This document shows, piece by piece, positions 56,848 through 64,000 of a DNA stretch of 64,000 nucleotides. Location: positions 62,001 to 126,000 of the forward strand of contig JAMPIV010012158.1 in NCBI GenBank assembly GCA_024509875.1, read 5' to 3'. How positions within the stretch are numbered: position 1 is the first letter of the stretch; each line of letters opens with the position of its first letter. Origin of the DNA: Oreohelix idahoensis (taxonomy: Eukaryota; Mollusca; Gastropoda; Stylommatophora; Oreohelicidae). The notes beneath the pieces were generated by a model. That model was not told where the DNA came from, made no database searches, and was given only the letters and a program-made list of their open reading frames with translations. The position numbers and the translations under genes were made by a program.

Positions 56848-59179
56848 GCCGAAGAATTAAGGCTCTCATACACTTAGGCACAAGAATTTGCGAGTGCATA
56901 GACTTGTCCGAGTGTTGTACCATTCGTACCAATATACCATTCTTCATAGTGATATACGATTTGTGATTCGTATTTTGATTGGGATCCCCTTTCTTTGCAA
57001 GAAGGAAGTATTTCTTCAAAGAAGGATCCTCTTCTTGACGTTTAACAAACGAGTCATGGGAAATCACCAAGTGCTCGTCTTGGCTATCAACTTCATTACT
57101 ATTATCAGATGAAGTTGGGGGATTAAGAGCTTGAGCTCTTGTCACCACTGCATTGACCGTTTGAATGTTTTTTTCTTCCCAACTAGAAATTTGTTGCGGG
57201 GTGCATTCCTTAACCCCATGAATACGACCGATTATAAGATCCGCAATAGGATTAGGAAGAAGACATGCATGGACATCTCCTGTGAAGAAAGGAGTGTCAA
57301 TCCTAATAATAGCAGTAGGATAGCTTTCCATAGTACCACCAAATGTAACACATTTGATTGTTTTTCCCGTGGCACAGCAAGGATCTATCAGAGACTCCTT
57401 AACCCCGACGGTAGTACATCCCGAATCGAAAAGTACTGAGACTAGCCTATCATTTATTAGACCTTTATGTAAGATGAGAGATCCTCTCCCATCATGCGCA
57501 ACTGTAGCAGGTAGAGCAGGAAGAGGGTGACCACAACTTAGCGTAGATACAGTTGATGAGTCAAACAATGTTAAGCATTGGGGGCATTCAGTTGCTCTCC
57601 CAAAATCGAAAGCACAACCAGTGATAGCCCTAGAGTTACCACTATCATTTACTGTATTACAGGCTCCATCAAACTCTTGTTGCGCAGAGTTTGCCTGTTG
57701 GTAAGGTCTTTTTTTGTTAAACCTAGGTCTACCTCGATTATCATTTCCCCTGTAATTATTTCGACTATCATTTCCCCTGTAATTGTTATCATATTGCCTA
57801 TTGTAATCATCATTCCGGTTTGAATCCCGGTTTCTAAATTCACCATCGTCATAATCTTGACGTCGAGAATGATTACCTCGAAAATTTGAATAGTTATTAT
57901 TTGGATAGCCTTTACGAAAGTGTCTCAAATTATTACCACTAAAATTACGAGAACTACCATCTTGTCTCCACTGCATAGACGAAGAACCATCATGTGTTGG
58001 ATTACTCCGCTTCTGAGTGTAATTTTGATTACTTCCCCTATTCCAATTTTGTTGAGCACCCTGAAATTTTTTTCTGAAATTAGGGCCATATGGTGTTGCC
58101 GAAGCAGCTGGCAACCCTTCTTTCACTTTAGAATTGCTAACTGTAGCATGGGGATGTGCTGTGGCATACTGACAACAGTATTCCTCCATTTCTTTTAAGT
58201 TTTTAGGCTTACGCTCATGAAGGAATGCAAGAAAAGAATCATTAACAGATGACAAAACCTTATCTCGCAATAATAAGTCCATTAGACCTTCATATGTTTT
58301 CTCAATCTGAGACAACTCAACCCATCGTGTAAATGTACGACGTATCTTTGTAACAAAATCAGAGAAATCTACTCCATTTTCTGGCAACATTGTCCTAAAA
58401 CGAAGACGATAGTCTTCTTGTTTTAATTGGTATTTCTTTAGTAATGCTGCCCTGACAACATCATAATTAGTCCTCTCATGTTCGTCTATTGTCATAAGAG
58501 TAGTCACTGTGTCACCTGTAAAAAATGGCATCAGTTGTTCAACATATTTTTCCTTTTTTATGTTATGCGTATCGCACAAAAATTGGAATCTATCTAGATA
58601 ATCTGCTACGTCATCCTTTAAAGGATTGAAATGAGGCAATTTAATCCTACTAACAAACTCCTTTGTCGTACTCGAAGTTGTTTGCTGAGCACCCGTACTC
58701 GCCAATTTCAATTTCTCTAACTCCAAAATTGCGAGTTTTTCATCAAGTTCCATCTTCTGTTTTCTTTCCTCATGTTCCATTTTTCTAATTTCAGCCTCAG
58801 CAGCAGCTTGAAGTTTTTTTCCTCTGCAGCAGCTTGAAGTTTTTTTTCCTCTGCAGCAGCTTGAAGTTTTTTTGTCTTCCATTTCCATCTGGAATTTTCT
58901 TTCATCAGCTGCAGCTTGAGCTTTCCTCTCCTCAGCAGCAGCTTGAGCTTTTCTCTCCTCAGCCTCTCTTTGATACCTTCTTTCTTCAAGTTCTAATCTT
59001 CTATTCTCAGCTTCTAGCTTCTTTAGTTCAGCTTCTGCTTTCAATTTAATTTCCTCTTTTTGTTTCTTTTCTTCTGACTTTAATGCAATGGCGAATTGAG
59101 CAGATGAATATTCTTCCAATTCTTTACCAGACTTACCAAGGGTCAACCCTTGCTGGATGAAGAAATCCAATGTAGACAT
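56792..59179 (-). CDS. Gag-protease of element 3
   Basis: 795 codons from ATG at 59179. Residues about 30-155 form a long charged coiled coil with tandem repeats. The capsid region is about 170-340 (RIKLPHFNPLKDDVADYLDR, LLKKYQLKQEDYRLRFR). Residues 365-495 form an Arg/Asn/Gly-rich basic tail (YRGNDSRNNYRGND) instead of a CCHC knuckle. A CPQC...SCGH cluster (532-551) follows. Protease has SVLFDSGCTT (DSG at 585-587) and DLIIGRIHGV. The frame ends inside the integrase zinc finger (HAHDSQCAGHMGFSRTKN) at TAG 56794-56792. A 5-base homopolymer (56796-56800) there marks the frame change. Gag and protease are fused in one frame. Confidence 0.9.
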   Translation of the reverse strand: MSTLDFFIQQGLTLGKSGKELEEYSSAQFAIALKSEEKKQKEEIKLKAEAELKKLEAENRRLELEERRYQREAEERKAQAAAEERKAQAAADERKFQMEMEDKKTSSCCRGKKTSSCCRGKKLQAAAEAEIRKMEHEERKQKMELDEKLAILELEKLKLASTGAQQTTSSTTKEFVSRIKLPHFNPLKDDVADYLDRFQFLCDTHNIKKEKYVEQLMPFFTGDTVTTLMTIDEHERTNYDVVRAALLKKYQLKQEDYRLRFRTMLPENGVDFSDFVTKIRRTFTRWVELSQIEKTYEGLMDLLLRDKVLSSVNDSFLAFLHERKPKNLKEMEEYCCQYATAHPHATVSNSKVKEGLPAASATPYGPNFRKKFQGAQQNWNRGSNQNYTQKRSNPTHDGSSSMQWRQDGSSRNFSGNNLRHFRKGYPNNNYSNFRGNHSRRQDYDDGEFRNRDSNRNDDYNRQYDNNYRGNDSRNNYRGNDNRGRPRFNKKRPYQQANSAQQEFDGACNTVNDSGNSRAITGCAFDFGRATECPQCLTLFDSSTVSTLSCGHPLPALPATVAHDGRGSLILHKGLINDRLVSVLFDSGCTTVGVKESLIDPCCATGKTIKCVTFGGTMESYPTAIIRIDTPFFTGDVHACLLPNPIADLIIGRIHGVKECTPQQISSWEEKNIQTVNAVVTRAQALNPPTSSDNSNEVDSQDEHLVISHDSFVKRQEEDPSLKKYFLLAKKGDPNQNTNHKSYITMKNGILVRMVQHSDKSMHSQILVPKCMRALILRHAHDSQCAGHMGFSRTKN

Positions 59180-60589
59180 TCTGTCTAATGAGATCAGAAA
59201 CCTGAAAAAAAATTAAATAAATTACCTTATCCCACTTCAATGGGAGACAAGTCTGAAATGCTAGACTTGTATACTCACTTCACTTTATTTTACTGTCTCA
59301 ATCTTTGTAGATAACAAGTCTTTTATCAAAGAACTTGTATAAATATCTTATATAATATTATTTAACAAACTCTATATGAAGAGTCTACCTTATCAATAAT
59401 ATCAAAACATGACCAAGTATGTGTATGTAGACTGTGCATGACAGTAATGTAGTACAACCAAAAAAAAAAATACAAAGACAAAAATACAAAACAATACAAA
59501 TGGCAACACTGTTTTAACCAAAAATGTGTAGAGAAATACACAAGAAAGGAGAGACCTACAGAATACAAACAAAACAAATCGACAATCAAAACTGAAAAAC
59601 AGACAAAATATTACAAAAACAACGTTAAGTACAATTACATCACAGCTAACATCAATAGCGACCAATTGTCACTAGCAAATTTCCAAATTAAGAAAATTTG
59701 CACCTACAGACCGCTTACAGTAAGCCTCGATCAAGTGGCATATTTACCGTAAGACCCACCAACCGAAAAACCCGCAGAAAAATACACAAAACAGTAGAAG
59801 TGACATAAACATATAGCAATCAATTTCAATGTGTTGCAGAACAAGTTCAGTCACAGCTGAAACTAAAATAAATTTCTTGCTCCTTGCGAACACAGAAACG
59901 AAATGTCAAACGCGCACTGAACGTCAAATCCACTGTAACATAAAGTGGTATTCACGAACCAAAGTTACTATGACCTTCTCAAATTAGGGCTTGCACATTG
60001 AATGTTTACAATTTCACGTACTGTTTACAGACACTTGACCTCCAACAATGTAGCTTGAATACTCTGACCTAGAAAAGTCTGTTGTTGAATGAAACGTGTA
60101 ACAACCCGCAGTACTGTTTACAATAGGAACCCGCCTTCTATGCAGTTATGGTCCACGTAGCAAATGCCTAGTAGTTCACTTCAGTACTTGTCTTGTTATG
60201 CTTTATGTAGCATTATAATATAAATGCTCGTACTGTTTATTTGTGTCAACCGTTGATGACCTATATCTGTCCTGTTGTAGCCAAAACTTGCAAGTGTAGA
60301 ATTAGCGTTGTGTGTTACGGCTGTCCCGTGTGTAGCTTAGACCCACAGATCAGAAGTGTAATGTGTACTTGTCCTTCTTGTAACTTTCTCGACAAAACTG
60401 GAGACATCATACATGTAACAGCCAACCAGGAATGTAAATTTCTGGATCCATAAATGTCAACAATAATGTCAAATGCTCGCTCTGTTCTTTTTAAACCCAC
60501 AGATCTGGTCCATCAGAAATGTAAGTTTCTAGGCCACATTGGCGACAAGAAATGTATCATAAGAGCCCACGTAACTGGTCCACCAGAAA
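59180..60589 (-). other. Leader region of element 3
   Basis: About 1.4 kb between the 5' LTR and gag with no minus-strand ORF of note. Just before the gag ATG is 'tttttttcagg' (minus, ending about 59202), which looks like a splice acceptor; 'gtgagtatac' further upstream (about 59279-59270) looks like a donor. Next to the LTR, two imperfect copies of a ~33-bp unit ('ttacatttctggtggaccag' / 'ttacatttctgatggaccag') lie where a primer site is expected. Confidence 0.5.
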
Positions 60590-61736
60590 TGTAACTGTCT
60601 TTTTTTTTTCTTGTTGAGGTGATCACTGGCCCAAGACAGTTTACATGTTGTTAGATGTGTAGTGCGAGCGTATGATGAGTTGAGTGTGGGTGCGAATGAA
60701 GACGCGAATGTGTTTAGGCTCGTATAGATGTAGATCCTGCAACCCATACTCTCACATGCAGTAATCAAGGATGCTTTGACACTGCAGGCATGTTTCAAGA
60801 CATTTATTGACGGGAACACACATAATATCAACAGGAACAGTCAGTGTAACAAGGTCATGCTGACCTGACATCGATAGGTATACATTTGGCATTCAAAAAG
60901 GTAAACATCAGAATAGACGTGCATGGTCAATAGCAAAGTTCTTCAATAATGACAGTTCGTAGCGTCGCCCTTGGCGTCTCTGACTAAACGCGTCAGATGC
61001 CTTAGTTACCTTGACACACAGGTGCAACTTGGCACTCCCTGCCAATTGCACATATCAGGCTGTAGTATAATAGCCGGAAGCACAGGCCTCGTCCTAACGT
61101 CGGCCGTGTACTTCTGTTAAATAGGTTATCACCAACCCTGCAGTAATACTTATTGTAGATAGAAGTTCCGCCAATCTGCGGCTCCCACAATATATCTTCG
61201 TCACTGGATTTCTGGACAATATAAGACTAACAGTCTTGGATGGCTACCTCGAGCACAAATATATAAGTTCTGAAATGGCGGATCCGTGAACTGCTGTTCA
61301 CCCTAGGTAATCCTTTACATGTTCTGCCACCGAAAAGCGTAATAATGCATAAAGGTCGGTATTACCTGGTAAATGAATCCTCAGAACTACACAAGGAATT
61401 CTGTCGTCATCCCGACGCACAGAGATTCACTGGGGAAAACTGCCATAGCAGTTACTTCGAAGATTCTCCCCGAAAAACAATGGACTCTTGGTCCCTTCAG
61501 AAAAACAGGACCTCCCGGCTTCCCGGAAGTATATCTCACTCCCGCTTAAAAAACCTTCCCATAGGCCCACGCCGAACTGTCAACCTCTGACCCTAAAGGT
61601 CAAACACAATGAATGAATAAACAAGGGAAGACAACCCCTAATCAACCTGACATCGCAGGTAAAGACACAATTATACTTATGATACAAACATAAGCAAATA
61701 ACTTGACAGATGACTCCGTCGAAAATGACAGCAACA
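60590..61736 (-). repeat. LTR shared by two tandem copies of element 3
   Basis: Nearly identical to 52665-53810, with small differences such as homopolymer lengths and 'ctccctgcc' against 'ctcccgcc'. Downstream (lower coordinates, minus reading) it has the leader and gag of element 3. Upstream it has a polypurine tract and the pol 3' end of another copy. It therefore serves as 5' LTR of one copy and 3' LTR of the next. Confidence 0.8.
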
Positions 61737-62174
61737 TTACTACCACCCCCCTGTAAAAAAAAAAAATGCAATTTTTTTTTTTTTTTTTAATATGTTCATG
61801 AGCAAGATAGCACCAGTATCACTTCTGTGCTCATGCAAACAATGAACCTAATATCAGGTACAATAGAAGAGGGTACAAATCATCTCCCAACATAGGAGAA
61901 AATATTTCCTTTAAGCCAAACAAACTAAGGGATACCATTCAAGAAACCTAAGTTGCTGGCAATACCAATCATATATCAAACATTACTAAATAATATAATC
62001 ATAGCAATATACAAATGTCAATGCTATTTTAGCAACATATCACTGATGGATGGACAAAATGAAATTTGTTAAATTATCTAAACATCATCCAAATACATTT
62101 GTATTACAACATATTATGATATTAAGGACAGACCTAAGTCTGAAAATATATCAGGAAAAACTAGGACACAAGAT
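61737..62174 (-). other. Polypurine tract and 3' UTR of the second element 3 copy
   Basis: Co-linear with 53811-54245, with longer A/T homopolymers near 61755-61788. Confidence 0.7.
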
Positions 62175-64000
62175 TTAACTGGAATCATGTGGGCATCTAG
62201 ACAATATGTCCGCCATCACATTATCCGAACCACGGATAGCTCGCACCGTGAAATGGAAAGGCTGAAGAGCAATAGCATAACGAGTAGATCTCGAGCTCTT
62301 CAAATCCTTACTTTGCATAGCCGTAAGAGCTTTTTGGTCGGTTTCCATAAAGAAATGCGCGCCCAGAAGGAACCTTTGTAGCTTAAGAATGGACCAAACC
62401 ATAGCTAACAATTCACGGTCCAAAACCGAGTAATTCCTTTCTGCCGCATTCAGCTTCCTAGAAATATACATTACAGGATGCAGAGTTCCTGAATATTCCT
62501 GCATTAGTGCCGCTCCAATGCCAGTGGAAGAGGCATCACTACGAAGGACAAAAGTCTTATCAATCGTCGGTAGTCTTAAGATAGGATGAGATGAGAACAA
62601 ATTCTTAACCTGATCCAATGAAGATTGGCATTCTTGGGACCAACGCACCATATTAGGAGAACCTTTTTTCAATAACGTTGAAAGTGGTGCCATAATGGAG
62701 GACAGATTCTCAATGAATCTTCCATAGAATTGTATCAATCCCAAGAGACTACGCACTTGCTTTTTTGTCTTCGGAACCGAGATATTTAATATCTTTGAAA
62801 TGTTTTGGTCCTCTGTCTTCAACAGACCATGACCAACTCGATGACCTAGGAAGGAAATTTCACTAAACCCAACAAAAGCTTTAGAGGGTTTAGCAGTCAA
62901 ACTATGCTCACGTAGAGTAGATAGCAATTCCTTCAGACCCACATAGTGTTCTTCCCAAGTATCGCTGAAAAGACAGATGTCGTCTAAATATGCAATGACA
63001 TCTGCACGATCTGATAGAATTCGTCGCATCATGCGCACGAAAGTCGCTGGGGCGTTCATAAGCCCGAAAGGCATAAAATTCCATTGAAACAGACCCCTAG
63101 GTGTCGAAAAAGCAGTGAGAGGTTTGGCGTGTTCCGTCAATGGGACTTGCCAATAACCTTTCGACAAGTCTAGTTTAGTAAAGAATTTAGCTTTAGAAAG
63201 TCTAATAAGTAGATCATCTAATAACGGCATAGGTTCAGCATCGAACTTCGTAACTTGATTTAATTTGCGATAATCAACGCAAAGACGTATGTTATTGTCT
63301 TTCTTTCGAACAATAACTATCGACGAAGAATAAGCTGAAGTGGATGGTTCAATTATTTGTAGTTGAATCATTTCATCCAATTCTTTCTCGACTTGTGCTT
63401 GAAAATGAATAGGTATTGGGTATGGTCTTACTCTGATCGGATTACGATCAGTAAGTATGATGTCATGTTCTATGACATCTGTGTGTCCAGGAATGTCGGT
63501 AAGGACATCCTGATATGATTGTAACGTAGAGGATACTTGACGTTGTTCCTCAAAAGACAAGTTAGAAGAGACTGTAACGTCTCTCCACGATTCCGTTGAA
63601 ATAAGTGGAATCGTAGGAAGAGGTAAGTTCACGTCAGAAAAAATAGTTTCCTCATCCTGTATAACGGACAGGGATGAGATGTGACCATGTTGAACTGGAG
63701 AGTCGTCCGTCGCCTGGAAAATAGGCTGTAAATAGTCTGGACGTTCAATAAACTCTGTTAACATATTTATATGGAAGGTTTTATGCCTTCCATCCACATC
63801 GACAATATAGTCGACATCAGAAATTTTCGAGACTATAGTGTATGGACCCTTCCAAGAAATGAGAAGTCTATTCTCTCTTGAGGGCAGTAAGACATATGCT
63901 TTGTCTCCAGGACAAAGTTGACGTAGGCGTCTTTTCTTATTAGCAAATCGCCTAGCTTTTTCTTTCGCAAATTCGGAAGATGAAGTTGCTAACCTGCACG
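62175..64000 (-). CDS. Integrase C-terminus, RT and RNase H of the second element 3 copy (open, runs off the window)
   Basis: One uninterrupted frame from the window edge to 62175, co-linear with 56073-54246 but without the two indels of that copy. At the edge it is in the integrase C-terminus (SWKGPYTIVSK). RT follows with CVDYRKLN, LDLSKGYWQVPL and YLDD. RNase H has RSDASSTG, DRELLAMVWS and METDQKALT, all catalytic acidic residues present, ending GSDNVMADILSRCPHDSS. The 5' part (gag, protease, integrase core) lies beyond 64000. This copy looks younger or better preserved than its neighbour; whether it is intact cannot be judged here. Confidence 0.93.
   Translation of the reverse strand, partial: CRLATSSSEFAKEKARRFANKKRRLRQLCPGDKAYVLLPSRENRLLISWKGPYTIVSKISDVDYIVDVDGRHKTFHINMLTEFIERPDYLQPIFQATDDSPVQHGHISSLSVIQDEETIFSDVNLPLPTIPLISTESWRDVTVSSNLSFEEQRQVSSTLQSYQDVLTDIPGHTDVIEHDIILTDRNPIRVRPYPIPIHFQAQVEKELDEMIQLQIIEPSTSAYSSSIVIVRKKDNNIRLCVDYRKLNQVTKFDAEPMPLLDDLLIRLSKAKFFTKLDLSKGYWQVPLTEHAKPLTAFSTPRGLFQWNFMPFGLMNAPATFVRMMRRILSDRADVIAYLDDICLFSDTWEEHYVGLKELLSTLREHSLTAKPSKAFVGFSEISFLGHRVGHGLLKTEDQNISKILNISVPKTKKQVRSLLGLIQFYGRFIENLSSIMAPLSTLLKKGSPNMVRWSQECQSSLDQVKNLFSSHPILRLPTIDKTFVLRSDASSTGIGAALMQEYSGTLHPVMYISRKLNAAERNYSVLDRELLAMVWSILKLQRFLLGAHFFMETDQKALTAMQSKDLKSSRSTRYAIALQPFHFTVRAIRGSDNVMADILSRCPHDSS

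Larger units (their letters stand above)
52665..61736 (-). mobile_element. Ty3/Gypsy retrotransposon with INT before RT (element 3)
   Basis: Minus-strand element bounded by two direct LTRs of ~1146 bp. Order from its 5' end: LTR 60590-61736, leader 59180-60589, gag-protease 59179-56792, integrase then RT 56847-54889, RNase H 54895-54246, 3' UTR, polypurine tract and LTR 52665-53810. This gag-PR-INT-RT-RH order is that of the Gmr1-like group of Ty3/Gypsy. Three frame breaks (near 56796, 54894 and 54475) make this copy inactive as written. Confidence 0.85.

Noticed and set aside
60241..60453. Cys-rich 70-codon plus-strand ORF
   Set aside because: It lies antisense in the leader of element 3, over short repeats, with no recognisable Cys pattern.
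60590..60620. Clear tRNA assignment for the element 3 primer site
   Set aside because: 'tggtggaccag' follows the LTR end but lies in a local duplicated unit and does not match a tRNA 3' end I can name.

Overview
The window is eukaryotic, repeat-dominated and AT-rich. It carries long (TA)n and (ATC)n microsatellites, tRNA-derived SINEs, several LINE clades, a Tc1-type DNA transposon and several LTR retrotransposons. I found no rRNA, no functional tRNA gene, no operon and no confidently identifiable multi-exon host gene. Retroelement content, SINE type and base composition suggest an invertebrate, most likely a lophotrochozoan such as a mollusc; that assignment is inference and could be wrong.

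Layout. 1-10.6 kb: (TA)n tracts and fragments of one dispersed repeat family (here R1) in both orientations; one R1 copy is split by a Tc1 element with a full-length transposase ORF (9041-10051). 10.7-13.2 kb: decayed L1/Tx1-type LINE (endonuclease plus reverse transcriptase) with a ~400 bp insertion in the endonuclease. 15.1-17.5 kb: truncated Ty3/Gypsy element (LTR end, PBS-like site, gag, zinc knuckle, protease) ending at a tRNA-SINE. 18.5-20.2 kb: RTE LINE with target-site duplication and an RNase H-bearing LINE remnant. 23.45-24.8 kb: array of ~29 copies of a 47-bp repeat. 25-30 kb: LINE remnants, a CRE/X-box cluster and a 450 bp (ATC)n tract. 30.7-40.3 kb: a Gypsy element with ~2.4 kb LTRs, 5-bp TSD (CCTTC), deleted internal genes and an inverted copy of its own 5' flank/LTR junction inside the reverse transcriptase. 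41.3-49.2 kb: a minus-strand LTR element with ~845 bp LTRs, a tRNA-Phe-like primer site, a gag-like ORF and an ORF with a DEK_C-like domain, but no visible reverse transcriptase. 49.5-50.5 kb: a SINE interrupted by a LINE fragment with a 13-bp TSD. 52.7-64 kb: minus-strand Gypsy copies arranged LTR-internal-LTR-internal, with gag-PR-INT-RT-RNaseH order.

The most informative biology is in the LTR elements. In all places where the order can be read, integrase lies before reverse transcriptase, the Ty1/copia-like order known for the Gmr1-like group of Ty3/Gypsy elements. The elements also document their own rearrangement history: a filled/empty SINE site between two LTRs, a tandem shared LTR, compensating homopolymer slips in gag, and an intra-element inverted templated insertion. 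Essentially all recognisable coding sequence is transposable-element derived; only the pol of the last copy (62175-64000, continuing off the window) is open throughout what is visible.
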